In this document: in pieces, positions 46,319-58,694 of the stretch
How positions within the stretch are numbered: position 1 is the stretch's first letter
Layout: each line of letters opens with the position of its first letter
NCBI RefSeq assembly: GCF_902498825.1
Contig: NZ_LR701459.1
Coordinates: forward strand, 2,465,890 to 2,529,889
Length of the DNA: 64,000 nucleotides
Direction: 5' to 3'
DNA from: Rhizobium sp. EC-SD404
Lineage (GTDB): Bacteria > Pseudomonadota > Alphaproteobacteria > Rhizobiales > Rhizobiaceae
Made by a program: the position numbers and the translations under genes
The notes under the pieces: generated by a model
Told to the model about the DNA's origin: nothing
The model's database searches: none
What the model saw: only the letters and a program-made list of their open reading frames with translations

Positions 46319-47158
46319 TCAAAGCGCCGTGCGCACATCCCACAGTTCCGGGAAAAACGAGCGATCGAGCGCTGTCTTGAGGTAGCCGACGCCGGATGAG
46401 CCGCCGGTGCCCGACTTGAAGCCGATGATGCGTTGAACGGTCTTCATATGGCGAAAGCGCCATTGCTGGAACTTGTCCTCTACGTCGACCAGCTTCTCCG
46501 CCAGTTCGTAGAGCTCGAAATGGCGCTCCGTGTTTCGATAGACCGTCAGCCAGGTTTCACGCAGCGCTTCGCTATAGGCGTGGTTGCGCGAAAAGTCGCG
46601 GGTGAGAAGTGCGTCCGGCACCGGCAGACCCTGTCGCGCCAGCAGCGCGATCGCCTCGTCGTAAAGGCTTGGCGCCTGAAAAGCCGCCTGCAGGCGGGCA
46701 TAGTGCTCGGCGTGGTGGCGGTGCGGCACCAGCATCTTCTCGTCCTTGACGCCGAGCTTCATCTCCATCATCCGGTACTGGTGAGACTGGAAGCCGGAGG
46801 ACTGTCCGAGTGCTGCGCGAAACGTCAGGTAGTCGGATGGCGTCATGGTCGAAAGCACGTCCCAGGCCGAAACCAGCTGCTCCTGAATGCGCGCCACGCG
46901 GGCGAGCGCTTTGAAGGCGACGCCCGGCCGGTCCTGCCGGATCGCGGCCATCGCGAAATCCAGTTCGTGCAGGATCAGCGATATCCACAATTCCTGCACG
47001 TGATGGATGACGATGAACAGCGGCTCGTCGGGCTCGCTGGTCAGCGGTTTTTGCGCCGAAAGCAGCGTATCGAGCTGCAGATAGTCGCCATAGGACATGC
47101 GATCGGTGAAATCGAGGTCGATGCCCGCTTCGACGCGGCTGTCCTGGTCGTTCGTCAT
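46319..47158 (-). CDS. kynA: Tryptophan 2,3-dioxygenase
   Basis: 279 residues from ATG at 47158 (GGAG upstream); the earlier ATGs at 47188 and 47236 add residues not typical of the family. It opens tryptophan to N-formylkynurenine using heme and O2. [15 protein letters not shown] (about 18-32), [34 protein letters not shown] and [14 protein letters not shown] with the heme His, then [11 protein letters not shown], are the complete signature. Kynureninase and formamidase are not in view. It is divergent from purQ across 123 bases. Confidence 0.95.
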   Translation of the reverse strand: MTNDQDSRVEAGIDLDFTDRMSYGDYLQLDTLLSAQKPLTSEPDEPLFIVIHHVQELWISLILHELDFAMAAIRQDRPGVAFKALARVARIQEQLVSAWDVLSTMTPSDYLTFRAALGQSSGFQSHQYRMMEMKLGVKDEKMLVPHRHHAEHYARLQAAFQAPSLYDEAIALLARQGLPVPDALLTRDFSRNHAYSEALRETWLTVYRNTERHFELYELAEKLVDVEDKFQQWRFRHMKTVQRIIGFKSGTGGSSGVGYLKTALDRSFFPELWDVRTAL

Positions 47159-47281
47159 GCCATGCTCCGAAATGCCGCATTCAGGCATATTCGCCACAAG
47201 AAACCGCCGCAATACCCTCGCCTTCACGGCTCCCATGTTCTAGAAGCGGTGCGAAGTCCTTCCACCGATCCGGACGCTCCC

Positions 47282-47956
47282 ATGAAGTCAGCCGTCATCA
47301 TCCTGCCGGGCCTCAACCGCGACCGCGACATGATCGCGGCGCTGACCAAGATATCGGGCACGCCGCCCGTCACGGTCTGGCAGACTGAAACCACCATTCC
47401 CGCCGATGTCGATCTGATCGTCATTCCAGGCGGCTTCTCCTATGGCGATTACCTGCGCTGTGGAGCGATCGCCGCGCGCATGCCCGTCATGCAGGCCATT
47501 CGCGATGCGGCAGCCCGCGGCACGCGCGTCATCGGCGTGTGCAACGGGTTCCAGATCCTGCTGGAAGCGGGCCTTCTGCCTGGCGCTCTGATGCGCAACG
47601 CCTCGCTCAAATTCGTCTGCCGCGAAGTGAAGCTCGAGGTCGTGAACACGAAGACGGCGTTCACCAGCCTTTACACCAAGGGCCAGATCATCCGTTGCCC
47701 GGTCGCCCATCACGACGGCAACTTCTTTGCCGACCCGGACACTTTGGCGCGCATCGAGGGTCAAGGCCAGGTTGTCTTCCGTTATGCCGAAGGCACCAAC
47801 CCGAACGGCTCGCTGAACGACATCGCCGGCCTCATCAACGAACAGGGCAACGTTCTGGGATTGATGCCGCACCCGGAAAATCTGATCGAGGCCGCCCATG
47901 GCGGCGCCGATGGTCGCCCGCTTTTCGAAGCCGCCCTGGGTGCCGTCGCGGCATGA
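47282..47956 (+). CDS. purQ: FGAM synthase, PurQ glutaminase subunit
   Basis: 224 residues from ATG at 47282; the open frame extends upstream through kynA on the other strand and is rejected. Class I glutamine amidotransferase: nucleophile C87 in [12 protein letters not shown]197 and E199 in [29 protein letters not shown] is the family end block. It releases ammonia for FGAM synthesis with PurS and PurL. Its stop overlaps the next start by 4 bases (ATGA), coupling it to a small lipoprotein gene placed before purL. Confidence 0.96.
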   Translation: MKSAVIILPGLNRDRDMIAALTKISGTPPVTVWQTETTIPADVDLIVIPGGFSYGDYLRCGAIAARMPVMQAIRDAAARGTRVIGVCNGFQILLEAGLLPGALMRNASLKFVCREVKLEVVNTKTAFTSLYTKGQIIRCPVAHHDGNFFADPDTLARIEGQGQVVFRYAEGTNPNGSLNDIAGLINEQGNVLGLMPHPENLIEAAHGGADGRPLFEAALGAVAA

Positions 47957-48369
47957 TGTCCGCCTCGCGCCTCGCCCTGATCGCAGCGCTCGCCCTGCTC
48001 GCCGGCTGCCAGTCGGAACCTTCCGCCGAGGTGCCGGCGCAAGCCGCTGCGTCGGAGAAAAGCGCTGCGCTGCGCAACATGGAGCAGGTGGCGATCGCCG
48101 CGCACCGATGCTGGTTCGCCAGCAGCGATCCGGTCTTTGCCGGCTACAGCTTTGCCAACGAACTGAACTCGTTCTCCGGCCAGCCCCGCTTCCTCTTGGT
48201 TCCCAGCGGCGATTTCGGCGGAAGGCCACTTCTGGTCGTACAAGCCTCCGGCGCCGCTGGAACCGTGACGAGTTTCGGCCCGCTGCTGGATGGCACTGCC
48301 GGTCCCCGCATCCGTGGCGACATCGCGCGCTTCACCAGCGGCGACGCCTCCTGCGGGACATCCGCCTGA
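47953..48369 (+). CDS. Small predicted lipoprotein
   Basis: 138 residues. The first 19 (ending LLAGC) are a lipoprotein signal, with Cys19 as the lipid-modified residue. The mature part (about 110 residues) has [22 protein letters not shown] and [18 protein letters not shown], a pattern of short alphaproteobacterial hypothetical proteins, with cysteines at CWF and SCGTSA. It starts inside the purQ stop (ATGA), and purL follows after 45 bases, so it is co-transcribed with purine genes. No purine function is suggested by its sequence. Probably outer- or inner-membrane anchored in the periplasm. Confidence 0.82.
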   Translation: MMSASRLALIAALALLAGCQSEPSAEVPAQAAASEKSAALRNMEQVAIAAHRCWFASSDPVFAGYSFANELNSFSGQPRFLLVPSGDFGGRPLLVVQASGAAGTVTSFGPLLDGTAGPRIRGDIARFTSGDASCGTSA

Positions 48370-48414
48370 TCGCCGCCCCGATCACCTCGCTTAACCGACG
48401 CCGACAGATCCGAG

Positions 48415-50661
<2,247 letters not shown>

Positions 50662-50706
50662 CCCGCGACCTATCCTGGCTGACGTCCAACAAGGAGACCC
50701 TCACCC

Positions 50707-50940
50707 ATGCCGATGAGTGCCGGTGACATCGAAAAAATGATCAAGGAAGGCATTCCGGACGCGCGCGTGACGATTCGCGATCTCGCCGGCGACGGCGATC
50801 ACTATGCCGCTGAGGTCGTCTCGGAGAGCTTTCGCGGCAAGAACCGCGTGCAGCAGCATCAGATGGTCTACAATGCCCTGAAGGGCAATATGGGCGGCGT
50901 CCTTCACGCGCTCGCGCTGCAGACAAGCGCCCCGGACTGA
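50707..50940 (+). CDS. bolA: BolA family iron-sulfur/redox regulator
   Basis: 77 residues, the short BolA type. MIKEGIPDARVTIRDLAGDG (about 11-30) and SFRGKNRVQQHQMVYNALKG (the helix-turn-helix with the conserved His) fill the family. AAGGAG precedes the ATG, 11 bases away. It is 45 bases after purL and 132 bases before a monothiol glutaredoxin gene. BolA proteins bind [2Fe-2S] clusters together with monothiol glutaredoxins, and this pairing is common, so the two probably work together in iron-sulfur trafficking. Confidence 0.94.
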   Translation: MPMSAGDIEKMIKEGIPDARVTIRDLAGDGDHYAAEVVSESFRGKNRVQQHQMVYNALKGNMGGVLHALALQTSAPD

Positions 50941-51072
50941 CGGGGTGTCCGCCCGGCTGTGCCGACCGGCCGCCTGAGCGCAAACTCGACAAGCCCCGCC
51001 CGATCTCCTATCTAGAAACAACCGACACCAATCCGTTGCCGGCACCTCGACCGGCAGACGAAGGACATTCTC

Positions 51073-51408
51073 ATGAGCGCGATCAACGATTTCATCGACA
51101 ATGAAGTGAAGAACAACGACGTCGTCCTCTTCATGAAGGGCACGCCCCAGTTCCCGCAATGCGGTTTCTCAGGCCAGGTCGTGCAGATTCTCGACTATGT
51201 CGGCGTCGACTACAAAGGCATCAATGTGCTGGCCGATGCCGATCTGCGCCAGGGCATCAAGGATTACTCCAACTGGCCGACGATCCCGCAGCTCTACGTG
51301 AAGGGCGAATTCGTCGGCGGCTGCGACATCATCCGCGAAATGTTCCAGAACCAGGAATTGCAGTCGCACCTCGCCGATCTGGGCATCGCGGTTCGCAGCA
51401 ACGCCTGA
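51073..51408 (+). CDS. grxD: Monothiol glutaredoxin (Grx4/GrxD type)
   Basis: 111 residues. The active-site motif CGFS is at C30 in [39 protein letters not shown] is the glutathione-binding end. It coordinates a [2Fe-2S] cluster with glutathione as a dimer or with BolA. AAGGA lies upstream of ATG at 51073. A terminator-like 10-bp hairpin (51435-51459) follows. It is the usual partner of the preceding BolA gene, and gor (1085) supplies glutathione. Confidence 0.96.
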   Translation: MSAINDFIDNEVKNNDVVLFMKGTPQFPQCGFSGQVVQILDYVGVDYKGINVLADADLRQGIKDYSNWPTIPQLYVKGEFVGGCDIIREMFQNQELQSHLADLGIAVRSNA

Positions 51409-51434
51409 GCCTGCCTCAGACCTGAAAACATGCC

Positions 51435-51459
51435 GAGAGCCGCGCCCGTCGCGGCTCTC
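51435..51459 (+). terminator. hairpin ending the purQ-purL-bolA-grxD stretch
   Basis: GAGAGCCGCG-CCCGT-CGCGGCTCTC, a perfect 10-bp stem 26 bases past the grxD stop. No U-run follows. Confidence 0.6.
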
Positions 51460-51639
51460 CCATCACCAGGATTGAACCTTCCATCGCGATCGTTCATCCA
51501 TTCCCGGAACATTTCCGGTTGCGTTGACGCCGATCCCGGCTAGTCTCTTCGCGCTCGCAGCATTTTTCTGCACCTTTTGCCCGTCCGTGCCGCTTTGCGT
51601 ACGCCTCGGGCCTTCTGCCAGTCGGCATCCGAGGGTTCC

Positions 51640-52917
51640 ATGGACGACCAACCGCTTCGATCGGCAGCCGATGCCGCATCGCAAGATGCCGTCGCTTCGA
51701 CACCGGCTCCCGCTGGACCACCGCCGCCCCTGTCGCGGATGGAATTCATCGCGATGGTCGCATCGCTAATGGCGCTCAATGCGCTGTCGATCGACATCAT
51801 GCTGCCGAGCCTCCAGCAGATCGGCGAATCGCTTGGCGTCGCCGATGCCAATCAGCGCCAGCTCGTGCTCTCCGCCTATGTTGTCGGTTTCGGCGGCGCT
51901 CAGCTCTTCTTCGGGCCGATTGCCGACCGGTTCGGGCGCCGCAAGCCGCTTATGATCGGCATCGTCATCTACGCCATCTGCGCGGGTCTCGCGGCCCTTT
52001 CGACGAGCTTCGGAATGCTGCTCCTGTTGCGCATGGCCCAGGGTATCGGCGCCGCAGCCACCCGTGTGATCGCCGTGACGCTGGTCCGAGACGTCTTCGG
52101 CGGCCGTCAGATGGCCGAGATCATGTCGATCGTCATGATGGTGTTCATGGTCGTGCCGGTGTTGGCGCCGGGCTTCGGCCAATTGATCATGCTCTTCGGC
52201 GAGTGGCACCTGATCTTCGTCTTCATCGCGCTCGTCGCGCTTGCAGTCCTCGCCTGGGTCGCCATCCGGCTGCCCGAAACGCTGAAGCCGGCCGATCGCC
52301 GCGAATTGCGCTTCGGCAAGCTCGTCGAAGCGTTCCGCATCGTGCTCTCCAACCGCATGTCGGTCTGCTATGCCTTCGCAACGGCGGCGGTCTTCGGCGC
52401 GATGTTCGGTTTCCTCAATTCCGCGCAGCAGATCTTCGTCGAAATCTACGGGCTTGGCGTGTGGTTCCCGGCCGTCTTCGCGCTTGTCGCGGCCTTCATG
52501 GCGCTGTCCTCCTTCATCAACTCCCGCCTCGTCGGTCGCTTCGGCATGCGTACCTTGTCCCATGGCGCGCTCGTCGGCTTCATCGCGGTCTGCTTCGTCT
52601 GGCTGCTCGCCTCGCTCGTCGGCACCTTGCCGCTCTGGCTCTTCCTCGTCTTCTTCATCGCGGCCATGTTCCAGTTCGGCTGGATCGGCGCGAACTTCAA
52701 CGCGCTCGCCATGGAGCCGCTCGGCCACGTGGCCGGCACCGCGTCCTCGGTTCTCGGTTTTCTCCAGACCGCAGGCGGCGGCCTCATCGGCGCGCTCATC
52801 GGCCAGCTCTATAACGGCACCGCGCTGCCGCTGGTCGCCGGCTTCTGTGCGGTGTCCTTCATTGCATTCATCCTCGTGCTGGTCGCCGAACGCGGCCGCC
52901 TTTTCTCAAGATTATGA
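51640..52917 (+). CDS. Bcr/CflA family drug-efflux MFS transporter (first of two)
   Basis: 425 residues with 12 membrane segments, from ATG at 51640 (GAGGG upstream); the frame is open 21 codons further up without a better site. [19 protein letters not shown] (about 48-66) opens TM1, and GPIADRFGRRKPLMIG is the MFS loop 2-3 motif. MAQGIGAAATRVIAVTLVRD and LGHVAGTASSVLGFLQT fit DHA1/Bcr-type exporters. The proline-rich N-terminal tail is cytoplasmic. The homologous second gene starts 13 bases later, so the pair is co-transcribed. Substrates cannot be read. Confidence 0.9.
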   Translation: MDDQPLRSAADAASQDAVASTPAPAGPPPPLSRMEFIAMVASLMALNALSIDIMLPSLQQIGESLGVADANQRQLVLSAYVVGFGGAQLFFGPIADRFGRRKPLMIGIVIYAICAGLAALSTSFGMLLLLRMAQGIGAAATRVIAVTLVRDVFGGRQMAEIMSIVMMVFMVVPVLAPGFGQLIMLFGEWHLIFVFIALVALAVLAWVAIRLPETLKPADRRELRFGKLVEAFRIVLSNRMSVCYAFATAAVFGAMFGFLNSAQQIFVEIYGLGVWFPAVFALVAAFMALSSFINSRLVGRFGMRTLSHGALVGFIAVCFVWLLASLVGTLPLWLFLVFFIAAMFQFGWIGANFNALAMEPLGHVAGTASSVLGFLQTAGGGLIGALIGQLYNGTALPLVAGFCAVSFIAFILVLVAERGRLFSRL

Positions 52918-52930
52918 TCCGGATCGTCCC

Positions 52931-54202
52931 ATGAACGAGAATTCCCCCATCGGCCGCACGGCCGCGAGCCCGGCCCCCGCTCCGCTCAACGGATCGGACC
53001 GGGCCGGCGTCGGCTTTTACGAATTCATCGGGCTCGCCGCCGCCCTCACCTCCATCATCGCGCTGTCGATCGACATCATGCTGCCGGCACTTCCCGCGAT
53101 CGGCGAGGCGCTGGGCGTCGCCGATGAAAACGATCGCCAGGCGGTCATTACCGTCTTCGCGCTCGGCTTCGGTCTCGCACAGATCCTCTTCGGCCCGCTG
53201 TCGGATCGCTTCGGCCGCAGGCCCGTCCTGCTGCCCGGCATCGCGGTCTACGCGGCTGCCTCGCTCGCCGTCCTCTTTGTCGATGATTTCAACACGCTGC
53301 TGGTGCTCCGCCTTATTCAAGGCATCGGGGCCGCGTCGGTGCGCATCATCGTCACGGCCATCGTGCGCGACTGCTATGGCGGCCGCGACATGGCGCGCGT
53401 CATGTCCTACGTCTTCACGGTCTTCATGATCGTGCCGATCCTGGCACCCGCGGTCGGACAGGCGATCCTGCTCGTTGCCGAGTGGCAGGCGATCTTCGCC
53501 TTCCTCGGCGCGGCCGCCTTCCTCTTTGCCGGGTGGACGAGCTTCCGCCTCAAGGAGACGCTTCCGGTCACCGAGCGCATCGAGCTGTCGTTCTCAGGCC
53601 TCGTCTATGCCTTCGGCGAGGTGTTCCGCTCGCGTCTCGCCGTCGGCTACACGCTCGGCTCGCTGCTGCTCTTCGGCGCGCTCTTCTCGTTCATCGTCTC
53701 GATCCAGCAGGTCTATGATTCGATCTACGGCATGGGCGAATGGTTCGCCCTCGGCTTCGCGCTCAGCGCCGTCGGCATGGCGATCACGTCGATCCTCAAC
53801 GGCCGCTACGTCCAGCGCTTCGGCATGCGGCTCATCTCGCACGGCGCCCTGATCGCCATGATGAGCTTCGGCGCGATCCTGCTCGTGCTCAGCCTGTTCG
53901 GCACGCCGAACTTCTACGTGGCGAACATCCTGCTCGCTTGCTGCATGTTGTCCTTCGGGTTGGTGGCGAACAATTTCAATTCCATCGCCATGGAGCCGCT
54001 CGGCCACATCGCCGGCACCGCGTCCTCGGTCATCGGCGTCATCTCGTTCACCGGCGGCGCTGTGCTGGGCGGCATGATCGGTCAGGCGTTCAACGGCACG
54101 CTCATCCCGCTCTCGCTAGCCTTTGCCGGCTTCGGCGGCATCGCACTGGTGATCGTGCTCATCACCGAGCGTGGAAAGCTCTTCGTCAGGCCGGTGGATT
54201 GA
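52931..54202 (+). CDS. Bcr/CflA family drug-efflux MFS transporter (second of two)
   Basis: 423 residues with 12 membrane segments. Matching blocks to the first copy: [55 protein letters not shown] and [17 protein letters not shown]. The tandem copies are diverged paralogues. ATG at 52931 is used; it overlaps nothing upstream. Its 3' end overlaps the ttcA 3' end by 17 bases. Probably exports drugs or metabolites; possibly one paralogue has changed specificity. Confidence 0.9.
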   Translation: MNENSPIGRTAASPAPAPLNGSDRAGVGFYEFIGLAAALTSIIALSIDIMLPALPAIGEALGVADENDRQAVITVFALGFGLAQILFGPLSDRFGRRPVLLPGIAVYAAASLAVLFVDDFNTLLVLRLIQGIGAASVRIIVTAIVRDCYGGRDMARVMSYVFTVFMIVPILAPAVGQAILLVAEWQAIFAFLGAAAFLFAGWTSFRLKETLPVTERIELSFSGLVYAFGEVFRSRLAVGYTLGSLLLFGALFSFIVSIQQVYDSIYGMGEWFALGFALSAVGMAITSILNGRYVQRFGMRLISHGALIAMMSFGAILLVLSLFGTPNFYVANILLACCMLSFGLVANNFNSIAMEPLGHIAGTASSVIGVISFTGGAVLGGMIGQAFNGTLIPLSLAFAGFGGIALVIVLITERGKLFVRPVD

Positions 54203-55037
54203 TCGCGCCGAAATCGAAGAGCTTCGGGTCGAGCAGATGCGAAGGCCGGGCATTGGCCAGCGCCTTCAGCATCGTGTCCTTGCGGCCCGGCATGCGCCGC
54301 TCGATGTCGCTCAGCATCGCCTTCATCGCGTTGCGCTGAAGCCCGTCCTGCGATCCGCAGAGGTCGCAGGGAATGATCGGGAATTCCATGGCGCTGGCGA
54401 ATTTCGCCAGCTCGTCCTCGGCGCAATAGGCGAGCGGGCGCAACACCAGAAGGTCGCCCTCGTCGTTCAGGAGCTTGGGCGGCATCGCGGCCAGCTTGCC
54501 GCCATGGAAGAGGTTGAGGAAGAACGTCTCGAGGATGTCGTCACGGTGATGCCCGAGCACCAGCGCCTCGCACCCCTCCTCACGCGCGATCCGGTAGAGG
54601 TTGCCGCGCCTCAGGCGAGAGCAGAGCGCGCAATAGGTGGCGCCTTCCGGCACCTTTTCCTTCACCACCGAATAGGTGTCCCGGTATTCGATCCGGTGCG
54701 CGATGCCGTTCCGGGTGAGAAACTCCGGCAGCACATGCTTGGGAAAGTTCGGCTGCCCCTGGTCGAGATTGCACGCAAGCAGTTCGACAGGCAAAAGCCC
54801 GCGCCACTGCAGCTCGCTCAAGACGGCGAGCAGCGCATAGGAATCCTTGCCGCCCGAAAGTGCGATCAGCCAGCGCGGACGGGTCGCCCCCGTTTCCGGG
54901 CGCAGCATCTGAAAATCCTCGATCGCCTGGCGCGCCTGCCGCAACAGCCGCTTGCGCAGCTTGTTGAACGTCACCGAGGAAGGCGCATTCGCCATGATCG
55001 GCGGATAGTCGCCGGCAATGGACTCGACCGCACTCAC
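54186..55037 (-). CDS. ttcA: tRNA 2-thiocytidine(32) synthetase
   Basis: 283 residues with a GTG start at 55037, overlapping the stop of the upstream membrane gene by four bases (GTGA). The PP-loop ATPase motif is [12 protein letters not shown] (61-66 for SGGKDS). C136 and C139 ([12 protein letters not shown]) and a later Cys in DLCGSQ are the iron-sulfur ligands of Ttc[21 protein letters not shown] is the family block. It installs 2-thiocytidine at tRNA position 32. It converges with the MFS genes, 3' ends overlapping. Confidence 0.95.
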   Translation of the reverse strand: MSAVESIAGDYPPIMANAPSSVTFNKLRKRLLRQARQAIEDFQMLRPETGATRPRWLIALSGGKDSYALLAVLSELQWRGLLPVELLACNLDQGQPNFPKHVLPEFLTRNGIAHRIEYRDTYSVVKEKVPEGATYCALCSRLRRGNLYRIAREEGCEALVLGHHRDDILETFFLNLFHGGKLAAMPPKLLNDEGDLLVLRPLAYCAEDELAKFASAMEFPIIPCDLCGSQDGLQRNAMKAMLSDIERRMPGRKDTMLKALANARPSHLLDPKLFDFGAINPPA

Positions 55038-55732
55038 CGCTTGGCGCCGCGTTCGGCGGTCTGGCTACGGCGCGGAAAGAAGGCAAAGACGGCACACATC
55101 AGAAACAGCGGTATGCCGAGTTCGATCACTTCCTCGATGCCTGTGGAAACGAGCGCGGAGTTCGCGCCCATCTCGATCCCAGCCGTTTCGAGCTTGCGCG
55201 GCAAGCCATCGAGCGTCTTCGACGCGACGATCGAGAGCCCGGCAGCCATCACCGCGATTGCAGTCGGGTTGAGCGCGCGAACACCCGCCACGAACTGTCG
55301 CCAGTGGCGCAAGCCCATCACCACGCCCGCACCGATGACCGTTGCGATGGCCGCGATCGCCGCGATCTTTTCGATCAGCGGCACGTCGGCCGAAACATAG
55401 AAACTGGTTTTTGTGATGCTCATCGTCGTCATCATGTTGTGGAAGTCGAGTTCGCGCATGCATAGCGCCAACAGGATCACGACGAAATAGAAATGCGCTT
55501 TGACGAAGCGTTTGCTTCCTTCGCGCATGAGACAGATGGCGGCGACGAGGTAGCCCGCCGCCGAAAGGGTTTCAACGACGCCGCCCTCGCCCGTCAGCGA
55601 TGTGATGAAGCCGGCCGAGCCGATGAGCACGGCAGCAACCAATGCGGCGATGGCGAGCGTTGTGGCAATCAGATGCCGGAATGCGATCTCGTTCGAACCG
55701 GAGATCAGTGAAGCGTTTGGCAATGCGCCCAC
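55034..55732 (-). CDS. Polytopic membrane protein of unknown function
   Basis: 232 residues with about six hydrophobic segments (near 20-45, 55-70, 82-95, 120-140, 160-180, 210-225). The loop [20 protein letters not shown] between the third and fourth segments carries conserved-looking acids and His. No named family was recognised. The start is GTG at 55732. It overlaps ttcA by four bases, so the two are co-translated. A role in tRNA modification is not implied by sequence. The basic tail ([12 protein letters not shown]) would be cytoplasmic. Confidence 0.75.
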   Translation of the reverse strand: MGALPNASLISGSNEIAFRHLIATTLAIAALVAAVLIGSAGFITSLTGEGGVVETLSAAGYLVAAICLMREGSKRFVKAHFYFVVILLALCMRELDFHNMMTTMSITKTSFYVSADVPLIEKIAAIAAIATVIGAGVVMGLRHWRQFVAGVRALNPTAIAVMAAGLSIVASKTLDGLPRKLETAGIEMGANSALVSTGIEEVIELGIPLFLMCAVFAFFPRRSQTAERGAKR

Positions 55733-55883
55733 AATCTTCCCCGATCGTTCAAAGCCGCGGGCTTCGACGACCGTCTTAGAAGTGTCATTTTGCCGACCGC
55801 CCCTGACGAATCGACGTCGAGCGTCGACATTAGCACGGCGTGCGCCTTTGGCGCCTTAGCCAAAGACATACTCTTGAAAAGCA

Positions 55884-55913
55884 AAAAGGCCGCGTGCAAG
55901 CACGCGGCCTTTT
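55884..55913 (-). terminator. rpsD rho-independent terminator
   Basis: AAAAGGCCGCGTG, a 4-base loop and CACGCGGCCTTTT: a perfect 13-bp stem followed on the minus strand by Ts, 22 bases past the rpsD stop. An excellent intrinsic terminator. Confidence 0.92.
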
Positions 55914-55934
55914 GAAGAAACGTAAGCGGAACGC

Positions 55935-56552
55935 TTAGCGCGAATAGAACTCGACGACGAGGTTCGGTTCCATCTGCACGGCGTAAGGAACGTCGGCGAG
56001 AACCGGAACGCGTACCAGAGTCGCGACCATCTTGTTGTGATCGGCTTCGATGTAGTCCGGAACGTCACGCTCGGCGAGTTGCGTCGCTTCGAGAACGATG
56101 ACGAGCTGCTTGGACTTCTCGCGTACTTCGATCACGTCGCCCGGCTTGCAGCGGTAGGACGGGATGTTGGTGCGAACGCCGTTGACCGAAACGTGGCCGT
56201 GGTTGACGAACTGGCGTGCCGCGAAAACCGTCGGCACGAACTTCGCGCGGTAGACGATGGCGTCGAGACGCGATTCCAGAAGACCGATCAGGTTCTCCGG
56301 GGTATCGCCCTTGCGGCGGTTGGCCTCTTCGTAAATCTTGCGGAACTGCTTCTCGCGGATGTCGCCGTAGTAGCCCTTGAGCTTCTGCTTGGCGCGCAAC
56401 TGGACGCCGAAATCCGAAAGCTTGCCCTTGCGGCGCTGGCCGTGCTGGCCGGGGCCGTATTCGCGGCGGTTCACCGGGGACTTCGGACGACCCCAGATGT
56501 TTTCGCCCATGCGGCGATCGATCTTGTACTTGGACGATTCGCGCTTGCTCAT
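55935..56552 (-). CDS. rpsD: 30S ribosomal protein S4
   Basis: 205 residues from ATG at 56552, the alpha-type length; an upstream extension to 56759 is rejected. [20 protein letters not shown] is the family start, the S4 RNA-binding motif lies at [20 protein letters not shown] (about 94-113), then [15 protein letters not shown]. It nucleates 30S assembly on 16S rRNA. It is transcribed alone, with a strong terminator after it, as usual in this order. Confidence 0.98.
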   Translation of the reverse strand: MSKRESSKYKIDRRMGENIWGRPKSPVNRREYGPGQHGQRRKGKLSDFGVQLRAKQKLKGYYGDIREKQFRKIYEEANRRKGDTPENLIGLLESRLDAIVYRAKFVPTVFAARQFVNHGHVSVNGVRTNIPSYRCKPGDVIEVREKSKQLVIVLEATQLAERDVPDYIEADHNKMVATLVRVPVLADVPYAVQMEPNLVVEFYSR

Positions 56553-56697
56553 CGCATTTCCTTTCAAAACAAAACGATGACGTCGCATCTTCATGCAACG
56601 CCAGAAGGAAACGCGCCCTCCTCTGCCATCGGGCAAAGCCCTTCGGCTGACAGGACCGACACCTCGAAAGGCGTGATCCACGGGACACGTCAAATGA

Positions 56698-56723
56698 AAC
56701 GCCCGACGTGGCCGCCGGGCGTT
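56698..56723 (-). terminator. terminator after the Pmp3-type gene
   Basis: AACGCCCG and CGGGCGTT form a perfect 8-bp stem with a 10-base loop, followed on the minus strand by TCATTT. It lies 50 bases past the stop at 56773. Confidence 0.65.
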
Positions 56724-56772
56724 GTGGGGGTGATTATGGGAAGAGACCGCGTTTGTCAACGCGGCCGAGGCA

Positions 56773-56934
56773 TCACTTCACGCGAGCGATGATCCAGATG
56801 GCATGCACGATGCCCGGAATGTAGCCAAGCAGCGTCAGGATGATGTTGATCCAGAAATGCTTGCCGAGACCGACCTGCATGAACACGCCGAGCGGCGGCA
56901 GGATGATGGCGATGATGATGCGGATCAGGTCCAT
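56773..56934 (-). CDS. YqaE/Pmp3 family small membrane protein
   Basis: 53 residues from ATG at 56934, with AAGGAG six bases upstream. It contains two hydrophobic helices: [19 protein letters not shown] and [20 protein letters not shown], the full Pmp3 pattern (stress-induced membrane peptides, related to plant RCI2 and yeast PMP3). A GSR-type promoter lies upstream (56962-56986), fitting an EcfG-controlled stress role. It follows murI on the same strand, but the promoter suggests independent expression. It may help keep membrane potential under stress. Confidence 0.94.
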   Translation of the reverse strand: MDLIRIIIAIILPPLGVFMQVGLGKHFWINIILTLLGYIPGIVHAIWIIARVK

Positions 56935-56961
56935 AAGAAACTCCTTATTCATTTTTCCGAT

Positions 56962-56986
56962 AACGGCACCGGACGCCCCAGGTTCC
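56962..56986 (-). promoter_or_regulatory. EcfG (general stress) promoter for the Pmp3-type gene
   Basis: On the minus strand GGAAC (56986-56982), exactly 16 bases, then CGTT (56965-56962): the GGAAC-N16/17-CGTT consensus of alphaproteobacterial EcfG promoters. The predicted start site falls about 15-20 bases upstream of the ATG at 56934. Confidence 0.75.
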
Positions 56987-56989
56987 GGA

Positions 56990-57844
56990 TCAGACGGAAA
57001 AATTGTGCGCTGCAAAATCATCGGGAACGCGCAGACCGAAGCCATGCATCAGCCGCCTTATCGCCGGATCGGGCTTCGCCGAGGTGAAAAGAGCAATATC
57101 CGGGCTGGCCTCCTCGCGTGATTCGTCCTCGAATGCGCGTGCCCCATCCGCGCTTGTGCGGTCCCCGTTCAGCACGCTCACGGCCCGCCGCGCGATCGCC
57201 TCCGACGGATCGAGCCAGTCGACCGGCCAGGGCGCGGTCTTGCGCATGCGGTTGACGAGGAACGGATAGTGCGTGCAGGCAAGCACCACGATGTCGGTGC
57301 GCTTTCCGTCGCGCTCCACGAAGCACGGCGCGATCTCCGCGCGCACCGCCTCCTCGTCCACGAAACCCTCGCGCATGTAGGTTTCGGCAAGCCCGGCCAG
57401 TTCCGTGCTGCCGACGAGGCGCACATGGCATTTCGTCGCCCAGTCGCTGATCAGGTCGCGCGTATATTGCCGCTTCACGGTCCCCGGCGTCGCCAGTACG
57501 GATACGAGGCCTGACCGGGTACGCTCCGCCGCAGGCTTGATGGCCGGCACCGTGCCCACGAAAGCGAGGTCCGGATAAGCCGCCCGCAGATCTCCGAGCG
57601 CCAGCGTCGAAGCCGTGTTGCAGGCGATCACCGCGATCGACGGCCGGTGCGCCGCGATCAGCCGTTCAAACAGCGCCACCATACGCGTCCGCAGGGCATC
57701 CTCTTCCCATGCCCCATAGGGAAACGCCGCATCGTCCGCCACATAGACAAGCCGTCGGCCGGGCAGCAGCACCCGCAATTCGCGCAGCACGGTCAGCCCG
57801 CCGATGCCCGAATCGAAAACGAGGACAGGCCCGCCATCACTCAT
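56990..57844 (-). CDS. murI: Glutamate racemase
   Basis: 284 residues from ATG at 57844, chosen over upstream ATGs (57859, 57874) because the family begins just here ([17 protein letters not shown]). Catalytic cysteines are C75 (VIACNTAST) and C190 with H192 (LACTHYPF). It makes D-glutamate for peptidoglycan in the cytoplasm. It starts 7 bases after the TrmJ-type gene stop, so the two are co-transcribed. The EcfG promoter of the next gene lies just past the stop. Confidence 0.96.
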   Translation of the reverse strand: MSDGGPVLVFDSGIGGLTVLRELRVLLPGRRLVYVADDAAFPYGAWEEDALRTRMVALFERLIAAHRPSIAVIACNTASTLALGDLRAAYPDLAFVGTVPAIKPAAERTRSGLVSVLATPGTVKRQYTRDLISDWATKCHVRLVGSTELAGLAETYMREGFVDEEAVRAEIAPCFVERDGKRTDIVVLACTHYPFLVNRMRKTAPWPVDWLDPSEAIARRAVSVLNGDRTSADGARAFEDESREEASPDIALFTSAKPDPAIRRLMHGFGLRVPDDFAAHNFSV

Positions 57845-57851
57845 GCTGGCC

Positions 57852-58694
57852 TCACCCATGGTCCGGGCTTTCATCAGGCCGATCGGCAGGCTGCGACACG
57901 AGATCGTCCGGCGCGCCGCTGCCACGCGGGCGCTTGCGCGAATAGCGGTCGAGCGAATTGATCACCCCGCGCAGCACATGGATCTCCTGCGAAAAGAGGC
58001 CCCGGCGCGCCAGAAGCGTGCGCAGATTGTCGACCATCTTCGGCTTCTTGTCCTCGGGCCTGAAATAGCCGCGCGCATCCAGCGCCTCTTCCAGATGATC
58101 GAACAGGCCGAAGGTCTCTTCCTTTGTCGCCGGCGTCATGTCGTTGTGGGTGAACGCGGTCTCCGTGACGTCCGAAAGGCCCGAATTCATCCATTCATAG
58201 GACATGAGCAACACGGCTTGCGCGATGTTCAGCGAAGCGAAAGCGGGATTGACCGGAAACGTGACGATCTCGTCGGCCAGCGCCACCTCGTGGTTCTTGA
58301 GGCCCCAGCGCTCGCGTCCGAACAGGATGCCGGTCGCCTGTCCTTCGCGAAACTTCGACCGGAGCGTGGCCCCGGCTTCGACCGGTCCTCGTACCGGCTT
58401 GAAGCCGTCGCGCTCGCGCGCCGTCGTCGCATAGACGAAATTGAGGTCGGTGATCGCTTCCGCGAGCGTGTCGAACACCTGCGTCGCATCGATCACGTGG
58501 TCGGCCTTGGACGCTGCCTGGCGCGCCTTCTCGCTCGGCCAACCGTCGCGCGGATTGACGAGCCTCAGGTCCGACAGGCCGAAATTCGCCATGGCGCGCG
58601 CCACCATGCCGATGTTCTCGCCAAGCTGCGGCTCCACCAGCACGATCGCCGGGCCTTCCGCGATCAGCGCGCGCTTTCTATCGGTTCCGGCCAT
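57852..58694 (-). CDS. SpoU-class RNA methyltransferase, TrmJ-like
   Basis: 280 residues from ATG at 58694. The SPOUT fold has [20 protein letters not shown] and [12 protein letters not shown] (about 15-45), then [20 protein letters not shown] and [20 protein letters not shown], the SAM-binding knot. TrmJ makes Cm32/Um32 in tRNA; other SpoU enzymes methylate rRNA. The C-terminal tail (about 250-280) is charged. It starts a two-gene unit with murI, and is divergent from icd across about 220 bases. ttcA also modifies tRNA position 32, a possible functional link. Confidence 0.87.
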   Translation of the reverse strand: MAGTDRKRALIAEGPAIVLVEPQLGENIGMVARAMANFGLSDLRLVNPRDGWPSEKARQAASKADHVIDATQVFDTLAEAITDLNFVYATTARERDGFKPVRGPVEAGATLRSKFREGQATGILFGRERWGLKNHEVALADEIVTFPVNPAFASLNIAQAVLLMSYEWMNSGLSDVTETAFTHNDMTPATKEETFGLFDHLEEALDARGYFRPEDKKPKMVDNLRTLLARRGLFSQEIHVLRGVINSLDRYSRKRPRGSGAPDDLVSQPADRPDESPDHG

